Origin: Bacteroidales bacterium | GTDB lineage: Bacteria; Bacteroidota; Bacteroidia; Bacteroidales; UBA12077 | Assembly (NCBI GenBank): GCA_022360575.1 | Contig: JAKSCO010000237.1 | Span: forward strand, 1-32,653 | DNA: 32,653 nt | Reading direction: 5' to 3' | In this document: in pieces, positions 1 to 8,451 of the stretch | How positions within the stretch are numbered: position 1 is the stretch's first letter | Layout of the letters: each line of letters starts with the position of its first letter | Position numbers and translations under genes: made by a program | Notes under the pieces: generated by a model | Seen by the model: the letters and a program-made list of their open reading frames with translations, nothing else | Told to the model about the DNA's origin: nothing | The model's database searches: none

Positions 1-1809
1 ACTATATAGTTCAAATGTTTTTTCATCATCAAGAGCTATATTGGCTATATCGATTTCGATTCCATGAGATTCTTTAACATTTTCGACAGCATCTTTTATT
101 ATTGATAATGTTTTAAGACCTAAGAAATCCATTTTTAACATTCCAACAGACTCAACATGGCTTCCATCGTATTGGGTAATGTATAACTCAGAGTCTTTAG
201 AAGAACAAACAGGAATATGTTCGTACAGGTCATCGCGTCCAATAATAATACCACAGGCATGTACTCCGGTTTGCCGAACAGATCCTTCAAGGGTTTCTGC
301 AAATTGAATTGTCCTTGCTATTATTGGATTGTCGCTAGTTTTAGCATCTTTTAACTCTGGCGATTCTTCGAAAGCTTTTTTTAATGTCGTTCCTGGTTTT
401 TCGGGAACAAGTTTTGCTAAGTGATCAGCTTCGCTTAATGGGAGTTTTTCTACACGAGCAACATCTCGTATGGCCATTTTTGCAGCCATTGTCCCGAATG
501 TGATGATATGGGCAACGCGTTTTTCTCCATATTTATCAACGACCCACTTTAAGACTTTTTCTCTACCATCTTCATCAAAATCAATATCGATATCGGGCAT
601 CGATATACGATCAGGATTTAAAAATCTCTCAAACAGGAGGTGATACTTAATAGGATCGATATCTGTAATTCCATTACAATATGCAACAACTGAACCTGCA
701 GCCGAACCTCGCCCAGGTCCAACCGAAACATTCATTTGGCGAGCTGCATTTAAGAAATCCTGAACAATAAGGAAATAACCGGGAAATCCCATTCCTTTAA
801 TAACCGAAAGTTCAAAGTCTATTCGTTCGCTAACTTCTGGTGTAATTTCTTTATACTTTCGTTTTGCCCCTTCGTAAGTGAGATGTCGCAAATAGTCATC
901 TTCGTCAACAAATCCTTCAGGGAGCTCAAACTCCGGCATAATAGGCTCTCTATTTAAATCGAAGTCTTCAATTTTTGCAACAATCTCATTTGTATTTTCA
1001 ATGGACTCAGGTATATCGCTGAATAATTGATTCATTTCTTCCTGAGTTTTGAAATACTCTTGTTTGGTGTAGCTCATTCTTGTAGGATCATCCAAGTCTT
1101 TTCCTGTGTTTAGACATATTAAACGATCATGAGCGTCAGCATCTTCTGCATTTATAAAGTGAACGTCGTTAGTTGCAATTAATTTAATTCCAAGCTTTTT
1201 AGATATACGTATTAATGATTCGTTTACTTTTACTTGATTTTCGTAAACATCTTCGTCTTTTTTCTTATTCCCTGATTGATGTCGCTGCATTTCAAGGTAA
1301 AAATCTTCGCCAAAGAGATCTTGGTATTGCTTTGCTATTTCTTCTCCTGCTATTTCGCTATTTTTCATGATAGCTTGAGGTACTTCTCCTCCTAAACATG
1401 CTGATGAAGCAATTAGTCCTTCATGATTTTCCTTAAGTATTTCCCAGTCGATACGAGGAGTATAATAAAACCCATCAATCCAAGCAAATGAAATGAGTTT
1501 AGTTAAGTTTTGGTAGCCAATTTTATTTTTGGCAAGTAAAATTAAGTGATATCCGCTTCGATCTTCTTTTTTTGATTTACTAAATCGATTGTTAGCAGCA
1601 ACATAAATCTCGCATCCAATTATAGGTTTTATTCCTTGTTTTTTTGCTTCGTTAAAAAAATGTTTAACTCCAAACATATTACCATGATCGGTAATACTAA
1701 TAGCAGGCATATTATCATCTTTTGCTTTTTTTATTAAGCTTTTTACATCAGATGCTCCATCAAGGATAGAGTATTGGGTGTGCACATGTAGATGAGTAAA
1801 ATTAATCAT
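1..1809 (-). CDS. dnaE: DNA polymerase III subunit alpha, N-terminal part (cut by window edge)
   Basis: This is the replicative polymerase catalytic subunit. The frame is open from an ATG at 1809 to the first base of the window, giving 603 codons, about half of the usual length of roughly 1,100-1,200 residues; the C-terminal half lies outside. The N-terminal PHP domain begins with HLHVHTQYSILDG (residues 6-18). The polymerase core is recognised by GPGRGSAAGS and by the metal-binding aspartate motif PDIDIDFDEDGR starting at residue 405, and by TGVHACGIII further on. No stop or frameshift interrupts the visible part. It is transcribed away from rpsP. The 253-bp gap between the two should hold promoters for both, but I see no exact TAnnTTTG box on the minus strand. 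Family assignment is very secure. Confidence 0.97.
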   Translation of the reverse strand, partial: MINFTHLHVHTQYSILDGASDVKSLIKKAKDDNMPAISITDHGNMFGVKHFFNEAKKQGIKPIIGCEIYVAANNRFSKSKKEDRSGYHLILLAKNKIGYQNLTKLISFAWIDGFYYTPRIDWEILKENHEGLIASSACLGGEVPQAIMKNSEIAGEEIAKQYQDLFGEDFYLEMQRHQSGNKKKDEDVYENQVKVNESLIRISKKLGIKLIATNDVHFINAEDADAHDRLICLNTGKDLDDPTRMSYTKQEYFKTQEEMNQLFSDIPESIENTNEIVAKIEDFDLNREPIMPEFELPEGFVDEDDYLRHLTYEGAKRKYKEITPEVSERIDFELSVIKGMGFPGYFLIVQDFLNAARQMNVSVGPGRGSAAGSVVAYCNGITDIDPIKYHLLFERFLNPDRISMPDIDIDFDEDGREKVLKWVVDKYGEKRVAHIITFGTMAAKMAIRDVARVEKLPLSEADHLAKLVPEKPGTTLKKAFEESPELKDAKTSDNPIIARTIQFAETLEGSVRQTGVHACGIIIGRDDLYEHIPVCSSKDSELYITQYDGSHVESVGMLKMDFLGLKTLSIIKDAVENVKESHGIEIDIANIALDDEKTFELYS

Positions 1810-2002
1810 GTATTGTCTTGAGATTTAAATTTGTGAAACCAAAAAATAGCGACTAAACAGCATGTAAAAATATGCAAATTGGAGTTAAAAACCTTTATAT
1901 AATTATAGAATAATTATAACAAAAGAATAGAGTAAAGATATAGTTTTAATTAGCTGCCAGTTATTTGCTAAAACAAAAAGTTTTATTAATGAAATAAAAT
2001 TG

Positions 2003-2010
2003 TATCTTTG
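2003..2010 (+). promoter_or_regulatory. Bacteroidota -7 box upstream of rpsP
   Basis: TATCTTTG matches the Bacteroidota -7 consensus TAnnTTTG and lies 52 bp before the rpsP start. No good TTTG -33 element sits 19-21 bp upstream; the nearest TTTG is at 1964-1967, which is too far. The call rests on the -7 box and its position alone. Confidence 0.55.
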
Positions 2011-2062
2011 CCGGACATTTTTAAAAATGTAGGTTTAATTAATAATTTAAAAAACAAAGAGT

Positions 2063-2647
2063 ATGCCTGTAAAAATTCGATTGACAAGAAGAGGACGTAA
2101 GAGAGCTCCTTTTTATCACATTGTTATCGCAGATAGCAGAGCGCCACGAGATGGTAGATTCATTGAAAGTGTAGGAACTTATAATCCTAATACTAATCCT
2201 GCTACTATCGAGTTAGATTTTGATAAAGCATTAGATTGGTTACAAAAAGGCGCTCAACCTACAGATACATGTAGAGCTATTTTATCATACAAAGGTGTTA
2301 TGATGAAAAAGCATTTACTTGGTGGAGTAAAAAAAGGTGCTTTTACTGAAGAGCAAGCTGAAGTTAAATTCCAAGCTTGGTTGAAAGAAAAAGAAGCTAA
2401 GATTCAAGCTAAGAAAGATGCTCTTAAGAAGGGTGAAGATGCTGACGCTAAAAAGCGTTTAGACGAAGAAACAAAGATTAAAGAAGCAAGAGCTGAAGAG
2501 TTAGCTAAGAAAAAAGCTGAAGCTGCCGAAGAAGAAGCAAAAGCTAAGGCTGAAGCAGAAGCTGCTAATGCTGAAGAAGCTAAAGCAGAAACTGCAGAGG
2601 AACAAGCTCCAGAAACTGAAAATACAGAAGAAGCAACAGAAGCTTAA
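2063..2647 (+). CDS. rpsP: 30S ribosomal protein S16 with a long charged C-terminal tail
   Basis: S16 is a small-subunit protein needed for 30S assembly. Residues 1 to about 85 are the conserved fold, starting [20 protein letters not shown] and including [19 protein letters not shown]. Typical S16 proteins have about 80-90 residues; this one has 194. The extra part, from about residue 90 and especially 118-194, is almost entirely Lys, Glu and Ala and is predicted to be helical or coiled-coil. Extended S16 tails are common in Bacteroidota, so this is not a fusion artefact. A -7 promoter box sits 52 bp upstream. rimM follows after 13 bp, the common rpsP-rimM pairing for 30S maturation. Confidence 0.97.
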   Translation: MPVKIRLTRRGRKRAPFYHIVIADSRAPRDGRFIESVGTYNPNTNPATIELDFDKALDWLQKGAQPTDTCRAILSYKGVMMKKHLLGGVKKGAFTEEQAEVKFQAWLKEKEAKIQAKKDALKKGEDADAKKRLDEETKIKEARAEELAKKKAEAAEEEAKAKAEAEAANAEEAKAETAEEQAPETENTEEATEA

Positions 2648-2660
2648 GATATTTTCATGT

Positions 2661-3182
2661 ATGAAAAAAGATGATTTTTGTTTTGCTGGATTGCTTTTAA
2701 AGCCTACGGGAAATAAAGGTGAAGTTATTCTGAAATTTAACAAAGATTTGTCTAAAGAAATTTTAAAATTGGAATCAATTCTTATCGAAGTAGATGGGAA
2801 ATTGGTTCCTTTTTTTATTGAGTCTATAAAAACAAAGTCGACCAAAACAGTTGTTGTAAAACTTGATGGAGTAGACTCCGAAGATGATACAAATGAATTT
2901 ATTGACAGTAATTTCTTTATTGCTCCAGAAAACCAACAAGTTATTGATTTAAATTTAGATAATTATTACGATGTTGTTGGTTATGTAGTAAAAGATGAAA
3001 ACGAGGAATTAATAGGTTCGGTTGTTGATTTTATTGATGTTGTAAATAATCCATTATTAAATGTCAAAACTAAATCAGGAGAAATATTAATTCCTGCAAA
3101 TGATGATTTAATAATAGAAATAGATGATGATGATAAAATCATTGTAATGCATATACCTCAAGGACTTCTTGATTTGTCCTAA
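2661..3182 (+). CDS. rimM: Ribosome maturation factor RimM
   Basis: RimM assists late assembly of the 30S head by binding S19. The product has 173 residues, normal for the family. The N-terminal RimM barrel carries AGLLLKPTGNKGEVILKF, the family hallmark (G-x-x-G-E-V). The PRC-barrel half contains YYDVVGYVV followed by GSVVDFIDVVNNPLL and ends with IVMHIPQGLLDL, equivalent to the usual P-x-G-L-L. I chose the ATG at 2661. An upstream ATG at 2568 in the same frame would only add 31 Lys/Gln-rich residues read out of frame from the rpsP tail. The stop codon overlaps by 4 bases the stop of the convergent thioesterase gene. Confidence 0.95.
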   Translation: MKKDDFCFAGLLLKPTGNKGEVILKFNKDLSKEILKLESILIEVDGKLVPFFIESIKTKSTKTVVVKLDGVDSEDDTNEFIDSNFFIAPENQQVIDLNLDNYYDVVGYVVKDENEELIGSVVDFIDVVNNPLLNVKTKSGEILIPANDDLIIEIDDDDKIIVMHIPQGLLDLS

Positions 3183-3613
3183 TATTCTATCTCCTTTTCA
3201 AACGTTATAATTTTATTTTTCCATTTATTGGGGATCGGAATGGCTGAATTTTCTTCAACTCCAAACGAAACAAGTATTGCTTTATTCTCAGCTTTTACTT
3301 CTTTGGTTTCAGAATTTATTACTTGCTGAAACATTCTTAAACTTTTGGTTCCTAATTTATAGATTGTCGAAAGAACCTCTATTCTTTCATCTAAGAATGT
3401 AGGATTAAAATATTCGATTGTAATTTTTGCTAAAACGAGAGCTTCTTTTTTCCAATCGATTGTTGATTGGAAAACTTGCTCGAAATATTGAGTTCTGGCT
3501 AAGTCAAAATAATTCTGATAAATAGAATTATTAACATGAGCCATAATATCAATATCGTTAAATCGTATTTGTATAGGAGTACTGTGTTGAAATTTATACT
3601 TCTTGGATTGCAT
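3179..3613 (-). CDS. Acyl-CoA thioesterase, 4-hydroxybenzoyl-CoA thioesterase (hotdog) family
   Basis: This 144-residue protein of the YbgC/FadM-like hotdog family is predicted to hydrolyse an acyl-CoA thioester in the cytoplasm. The diagnostic segment RFNDIDIMAHVNNSIYQNYF (about residues 17-36) contains the conserved D-x-x-x-H-V-N-N active-site motif, followed by LARTQYF on the long central helix. Length is typical. The substrate cannot be read from the sequence. Its ATG lies 20 bases inside the 3' end of the upstream dehydratase gene on the same strand, so the two are almost certainly cotranscribed and translationally coupled. A functional link is not obvious. Confidence 0.88.
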   Translation of the reverse strand: MQSKKYKFQHSTPIQIRFNDIDIMAHVNNSIYQNYFDLARTQYFEQVFQSTIDWKKEALVLAKITIEYFNPTFLDERIEVLSTIYKLGTKSLRMFQQVINSETKEVKAENKAILVSFGVEENSAIPIPNKWKNKIITFEKEIEY

Positions 3614-5489
3614 CTTTCTCTAATTCAATATCAATTTCTTCGTAAATAGAATTCTGACTTTTAAACTCAGGTACTATCTCTTTCATCTTTCTAACAATAT
3701 CTTGATTGTTGTGGTTTTTCTGCATATTGAGTAATTCATTAAAATCATTCCGAACTTGTTCTATGTCGTAATGCATTACTTTTGCAATCATTATTTTAGA
3801 GTGATGTGTAGGTATTGTATTTTCTTTATCGTTTAATAACTCTTCATAAAGTTTTTCGCCAGGCCTTAATCCTGTGTATTTTACCTGAATATCTTTCCCA
3901 ATTGTTAATCCAGAAAGCTTTATCATTTTCTTGGCAAGATCAATAATCTTAACTGATTTGCCCATGTCGAAAATGAATATTTCTCCCCCTTTGCTCATTG
4001 CTCCAGCTTCGATAACCAATTGGCAAGCTTCGGGGATAGTCATGAAATAGCGAGTAACTTCGGGATGTGTTACAGTAACAGGACCGCCTTTATCTATTTG
4101 TTTTTTAAAGCGTAAAATAACAGAACCATTAGAGCCTAGTACATTCCCAAATCGAGTTGTGATAAAGTTCGTATCGCTAATTTGGTTAAAAGCCTGAGTA
4201 TATATTTCAGCTATTCGTTTTGAAGCTCCCATTATATTTGTTGGGTTTACTGCCTTGTCAGTAGATACCATAACGAATTGTTCAACATTAAACTCATTAG
4301 ATATATCTGTTAATATTTTCGTCCCTAAAATATTTGTTCTGAGTGCTTCTGTTGGGTTGTTTTCCATCATAGGAACATGCTTGTATGCAGCAGCATGATA
4401 TACAAACGAAGGTTCGTAAGTTTCAAATACTTTTCGAACTCTATAGCTATCTGCTACATTCCCGATTACAATTTCGAAATTGTAGAATTTATTTTTTTCT
4501 TGTAAATCCAGTTCCATATCGTATAATGGAGATTCAGCCTGATCAAATAAAACAATACGTTTGGGGTTAAAATTAATTAATTGTCGGACAATTTCGCTAC
4601 CTATAGAACCTGCTGCTCCGGTTACTAGAATGGTTTTATTAAGTAACTTTTGTTTTATCCGAGTTTTGTCTAAAACAATAGGTGGGCGTTCTAAAAGATC
4701 TTCAATCTTAATTTCTTTTATTTGATTAAAACTTAATTCGCCATTAATCCATGTATTAATATCAGGAACAGATAGTACTTTTATGTTAAATTGAAAACAT
4801 CGTTCTATAATTTCTTGTTTCTCGTCAGTTGTTATGTTAGCCTTTGCAATAATTAATTTCTCAACTGTATCTTTCTCAACAATGCAGGCTAATTGCTCTG
4901 GAGGATATATAGTAACGCCTTCTAAGCTTTTTCCCGAATTTTGTTGATCTAAGAAAGCTACTACCTTGTGTTTGCTCTCAGCATCTCTATCAAGAGTTCT
5001 TTTAGTGATAACTCCAAATTCTTCTGCTCCATATATAATGACGTCTGTTTTCTCTTTGCTTGGATTATATAATTCTTGATAAATTATTTTTGTTACTAAA
5101 CGAAATGATGCCATTAAGAATACTGTAAGTAAAAAATCAATAGCAATAACCGAAGTAGGTATGATATACGATCCTTTTATTAAAAAGAAGTTTATAGCGT
5201 TTATTACTATAAAAATTAAACTCCCACTAATTGCAACTAAGAAAATACGCTCAGTATCTTTTGCTCCCGAATAACGGATTATTCCTGCATAACTTTTGAA
5301 AATAAGAAAAGTTATAGACCTAAAGAATAAAACAAAAGGAATTATAAACGAAAGTGTATTAAAATAAGATTCAGGAATTTCAAAGTTGAATCTTAGTAAA
5401 AAAGCTGATGATATAGATATTGAACAAATAATCAAATCTATAAGAAAAACAATCCATCTTGGTGTATATGATTCTGGGAATTTAATCAT
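3594..5489 (-). CDS. Membrane-anchored nucleotide-sugar 4,6-dehydratase, FlaA1/CapD/WbpM type
   Basis: This is a large (631-residue) inner-membrane enzyme, predicted to convert a UDP-HexNAc to its 4-keto-6-deoxy form for capsule, O-antigen or glycoprotein glycan synthesis. Residues 1 to about 140 hold four hydrophobic segments. A CoA-binding-like Rossmann region follows (about 145-270), then the SDR domain with the NAD-binding GAAGSIG at 291-297. The catalytic triad appears as S409, M420 and K424: the usual SDR Tyr is replaced by Met in NIMGASKR, as is normal for the long WbpM/PglF class. GLRPGEKLYEELL near the C-terminus is another family signature. No other glycan genes are nearby. A possible minus-strand -7 box (TATTTTTG) lies at 5533-5526. 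Confidence 0.92.
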   Translation of the reverse strand: MIKFPESYTPRWIVFLIDLIICSISISSAFLLRFNFEIPESYFNTLSFIIPFVLFFRSITFLIFKSYAGIIRYSGAKDTERIFLVAISGSLIFIVINAINFFLIKGSYIIPTSVIAIDFLLTVFLMASFRLVTKIIYQELYNPSKEKTDVIIYGAEEFGVITKRTLDRDAESKHKVVAFLDQQNSGKSLEGVTIYPPEQLACIVEKDTVEKLIIAKANITTDEKQEIIERCFQFNIKVLSVPDINTWINGELSFNQIKEIKIEDLLERPPIVLDKTRIKQKLLNKTILVTGAAGSIGSEIVRQLINFNPKRIVLFDQAESPLYDMELDLQEKNKFYNFEIVIGNVADSYRVRKVFETYEPSFVYHAAAYKHVPMMENNPTEALRTNILGTKILTDISNEFNVEQFVMVSTDKAVNPTNIMGASKRIAEIYTQAFNQISDTNFITTRFGNVLGSNGSVILRFKKQIDKGGPVTVTHPEVTRYFMTIPEACQLVIEAGAMSKGGEIFIFDMGKSVKIIDLAKKMIKLSGLTIGKDIQVKYTGLRPGEKLYEELLNDKENTIPTHHSKIMIAKVMHYDIEQVRNDFNELLNMQKNHNNQDIVRKMKEIVPEFKSQNSIYEEIDIELEKDAIQEV

Positions 5490-5589
5490 GTTTTTTAATT
5501 AAAATTTAAACTTTTCAAAATTAATCAAAAATAATGCAGCTCTTTTAATTTTTAAATGTCTTTTATAAACAAAATAAAAACCATAAATC

Positions 5590-6297
5590 ATGAAAGTAAA
5601 AATTATAGTAGCTTTAATAAGCTTTATCAGTTGTTTTAATGTTTTTTCGTTGAATGTTTTAGCTGAAGAAAAAGAAACCCGAAAAGTTGATAATTTTTCA
5701 ACGATAGATTTATCTATTCCTGCAAAAATGTATTTAGAACAGGGTTCTGAAAATAAATTAATAATCGAATCGGATAAAGATGTTTTAGATGAAATTGAAA
5801 CATTTACTAAAGGAGACGAGTTGGTAATACGCTTTAAGAAGAGGTATAAATGCAGAGGGAAAAAATCTATTAATATTTTTTTGACAGCAAAAGATGTAAA
5901 TGAATTAAAGTTGTTCGGCTCGGGAAATATTACTGTAGCATCTACAATGAAAGCCGACGAAATGAGTTTATATGTTTCTGGTAGTGGTTCTATTCAATTT
6001 AAAAATCTTGTTACATCAAAAGTTTTAGCTAACCTATTAGGTTCGGGCAGTATTAACTTGCAGGGAAAACAGAAATCTTCTTCTTTAGATGCTGCAATAA
6101 CAGGTTCGGGTAGGATTAATACTTTAGATATGAATTTTGATGAAGTTGATTTGAAAATTATAGGATCAGGAACAATAAAAGCAAAAGCCGAAACAGATTT
6201 AGATGTTAAAATAGTAGGAAGTGGTAGTGTGTATTACGACGGTGATCCCTTAATAGATGCAAATGTTGTAGGGAGTGGCAGGGTTAGGCGAAATTAG
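5590..6297 (+). CDS. Secreted GIN-domain protein (DUF2807, adhesin-head-like)
   Basis: This 235-residue exported protein has an N-terminal signal peptide (residues 1 to about 25, MKVKIIVALISF... ending FSLNVLAEE). The mature part has the DUF2807/GIN fold, a beta-solenoid with repeated Gly-Ser-Gly turns. They are visible as GSGNITV, GSGSIQF, GSGSINL, GSGRINT, GSGTIKA, GSGSVYY and GSGRVRR, about 20-25 residues apart. Such proteins are very common in Bacteroidota; 'putative auto-transporter adhesin head' is the domain's name, but a function is not established. It is divergently oriented from the dehydratase gene across 100 bp and appears to be monocistronic. Confidence 0.9.
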   Translation: MKVKIIVALISFISCFNVFSLNVLAEEKETRKVDNFSTIDLSIPAKMYLEQGSENKLIIESDKDVLDEIETFTKGDELVIRFKKRYKCRGKKSINIFLTAKDVNELKLFGSGNITVASTMKADEMSLYVSGSGSIQFKNLVTSKVLANLLGSGSINLQGKQKSSSLDAAITGSGRINTLDMNFDEVDLKIIGSGTIKAKAETDLDVKIVGSGSVYYDGDPLIDANVVGSGRVRRN

Positions 6298-6360
6298 AGA
6301 AAACGCTTTTGTTGAGCACAAATATGTTTGTATTATTTGTAGTGTATAAGGAGAGGATAA

Positions 6361-6855
6361 TTAAAAAGTATAATAAAATTTTTCGTTTGCTTTTTTTTCA
6401 GAGACAATACCTTTGTCTATTCCATCAAATAACCTTATACACGCTTTTTTGAAATCAGAAAAGAATAACTCAGCAACAAGAATTAGCTTTCCTTCGATAA
6501 TGTTAAGATGTTTATTCCCATATATCTTATGATTTTTAGATGTTAGATAGATTTCACGACTAGAAGTGAATGTGTGTGCCATGCTAGCTCTTAATTGATT
6601 GTACAATTTATGATTGTTGTTTAATTTTCCGTATTCACGAGGCATTAATCTGTTTATTGCATGCGAAAATCTAAGTTTTGATTGTTCTCTAGCTTTTAAT
6701 GGTTTCGAGTCAAGAAAACTTCCTAAGGTTTCTAATCCTTGAGACATAATGACAAAAGCAAAATGATAAAGTTCTGATTTTATTAATCGTTCTATATCGT
6801 CAATAAAAATTCTCTGAACAAACTCTCTTGTTTGTAGTGTATTTGAAGTCATCAT
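6361..6855 (-). CDS. Hypothetical protein with a HEPN-like R-x4-H motif
   Basis: I do not recognise this 164-residue protein as a named family. It is predicted to be mostly alpha-helical with no signal peptide or membrane segment. RASMAH at residues 89-94 fits the HEPN R-x(4-6)-H signature and sits after a helix (KLYNQL), followed by a basic/hydroxylated turn (TFTSSREIYL). This arrangement also occurs in non-toxic HEPN-fold proteins of Bacteroidota. Upstream residues 28-47 (ELYHFAFVIMSQGLETLGSF) form a helix as expected for HEPN helix 1. The gene stands alone, between the GIN protein and a repeat-rich gap. No nucleotidyltransferase (MNT) partner is adjacent, so a HEPN/MNT toxin-antitoxin role is not supported by context. 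Confidence 0.7.
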   Translation of the reverse strand: MMTSNTLQTREFVQRIFIDDIERLIKSELYHFAFVIMSQGLETLGSFLDSKPLKAREQSKLRFSHAINRLMPREYGKLNNNHKLYNQLRASMAHTFTSSREIYLTSKNHKIYGNKHLNIIEGKLILVAELFFSDFKKACIRLFDGIDKGIVSEKKANEKFYYTF

Positions 6856-7401
6856 ATTCTTGTATAATTTTTTAGCAAAGATATGATCTTTCGTTTTAGA
6901 AGTACTTCATATCTTGATATTGTCTCAAATTTTATGCGTAGGAAGTATTATTCTATGTTAAATCCTTTAAATTCAATAGCAGGAAACCTTTACAGTATTG
7001 CAGAAAGCAAAAAATACTATGCAAATTAGGTTTACTACATTGCAGGGACTCATAATACTGCGTCAATGAATCGTTTTTTTGCGTTAATGATTCAAAATTT
7101 CATTGCAAAGACACAAAATTTAATAGCAGGGAGCTTCAATAAGCATTCGAGAAAACAGAAAATGCTATGCAAGTTGGGGTCACAGTATAGCAGGGAGTCC
7201 ATAATACAACGTTACTAAGGCGTTTTTTTACGTTAGAGATTCAAAATTTAACAGCAGGAAGCAAAATTCTTATGCAGGGAGCATTATTTAATACCAAATC
7301 CATTGAATTTAATAGCAAAAAATCTCCACACGTATTTCGAAAAATAAAAAAACCACAGAATCATGAACCTTTACAAGAAATGAGAAAAGTGTTCTTTTCT
7401 T
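6856..7401. repeat. Gene-free region filled by a degenerate direct repeat (about 149 bp)
   Basis: No credible ORF is present. Two imperfect copies can be aligned by eye at an offset of 148-149 bp: 7017-7140 and 7165-7290. Shared landmarks are CTATGCAA (7017 and 7165), CAGGGA/CT (7043 and 7191), CATAATAC (7051 and 7200), a run of seven T flanked by CGTT-like words (7074 and 7223), and TTCAAAATTT (7091 and 7240). A short word resembling AATAGCAGGGAGC recurs throughout, for example near 6975, 7121, 7186, 7249 and 7274, with weaker forms near 6998, 7040, 7100 and 7312. The flanks (about 6930-6985 and 7263-7315) also resemble each other. It could be a decayed interspersed repeat family or a noncoding RNA locus. 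Confidence 0.7.
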
Positions 7402-8445
7402 CTATTTTTCTTCGTTAAAAAATATCTGGTAATAGTTCATCCCTGTTTTGCTATCAGTCCCTTTTGTTATATAATCCCGATTCCCATGTATGTATATATG
7501 GAAATTTTTATCAAGTTTGATGACGCTCTTGAATATTCGGTTTTGTTTTTTTACAGCGTTGTTTGACACCTCAAATTCGTCAGCTATTTCTATATCATTC
7601 TCCGACTCGTAAACTTTCTTATAATTATTAAAGCTTTCAATTAAATCTTTATCCTCAATAACTTTTTCGGCAAAATTATCTATCTCAAAGTTGTCTGTTT
7701 CTTTAAAATAATCTTTTGATTTGTTTATTAATTCAGCCTGATCAGCTTTGTCTACTTCATATTCTGAGGGTAATGCTTTTACTACAAAATCCTTGTACAT
7801 TTTTATTGTGTTTTCAGTGTGGTAGTAGTTGTCTTCGCGTTGACGTATCTTCAAAAAATCATCAATCCAATATCTGGCATCTTCATTTTTATTTGTTTTG
7901 TCTACCGTCGCAACAATGAATCCGCTTTCTTTTTCGAGATTAAGAATTAAACAGCCTTTGTCAAGTTTACGAATATCAATTCCCTGATCACTTTCTATTG
8001 AATAATTATCTTCGGTCGGATATACTTTTAGAAATGTTTCGCGAGTTTCTGATTTAAACAAACCAATGGCATCAACAAATTCGTTGTTATATTGTAAATC
8101 TTGAAAATAAACAGTGTAAAACTCTCCTCCATTAATATTAGGATGAGTTGAGTTTTCGTATAGGTGTTTTCCCAGATTTTGCGATTGCTCAAAAAGTTGT
8201 TCCGGGTCGTTAAATATAATACTGCTGTAATGATATACCTCATTTAAACCCAGTTCTGATTCGTGATAGAAGTTAAAATATTCGTTCGATTTAAATGGAG
8301 ACAAAAAATATTGACTAAGAAGATCCTTTATCTCATCATCTAAATTAAGAGTGCTTTTTGAAAAACGAATATTTTCATTGTTGTACTTACTTCCTACTTT
8401 GTGTACAGCAATTTGGTCTATTGAGCTTTCCGAATATAGTATCAT
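7402..8445 (-). CDS. Nucleoid-associated protein, NdpA/YejK-like (37-kDa family)
   Basis: This cytoplasmic protein of 347 residues matches the NdpA (NA37) family, which associates with nucleoid DNA. Recognisable family features are the opening MILYSESSIDQIAVHKVGSK, the FF/YF-rich segment around residues 45-60, the YTVYF segment near 107, and the C-terminal IFKSVIKLDKNFHIYIHG followed by GMNYYQIFFNEE. Length agrees with the family (about 330-350). It is the last gene of a minus-strand run, separated by 6 bases from the upstream TPR-like gene, which suggests cotranscription. The assignment relies on overall pattern rather than a catalytic motif, since this family has none. Confidence 0.85.
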   Translation of the reverse strand: MILYSESSIDQIAVHKVGSKYNNENIRFSKSTLNLDDEIKDLLSQYFLSPFKSNEYFNFYHESELGLNEVYHYSSIIFNDPEQLFEQSQNLGKHLYENSTHPNINGGEFYTVYFQDLQYNNEFVDAIGLFKSETRETFLKVYPTEDNYSIESDQGIDIRKLDKGCLILNLEKESGFIVATVDKTNKNEDARYWIDDFLKIRQREDNYYHTENTIKMYKDFVVKALPSEYEVDKADQAELINKSKDYFKETDNFEIDNFAEKVIEDKDLIESFNNYKKVYESENDIEIADEFEVSNNAVKKQNRIFKSVIKLDKNFHIYIHGNRDYITKGTDSKTGMNYYQIFFNEEK

Positions 8446-8451
8446 AAATTG

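Noticed and set aside
2568..2660. In-frame 5' extension of rimM starting inside rpsP
   Set aside because: The extra 31 residues are the rpsP Lys/Glu/Ala tail read in another frame; the RimM family start fits the ATG at 2661.
2501..2845. 114-residue ORF opposite rpsP/rimM
   Set aside because: Ser/Phe/Cys-rich shadow of the repetitive rpsP tail and rimM on the other strand, with no family resemblance.
5526..5533. TATTTTTG on the minus strand as a promoter for the dehydratase-thioesterase pair
   Set aside because: Matches the -7 consensus, but the region is extremely AT-rich and no -33 element is at the right distance; kept only as a remark.
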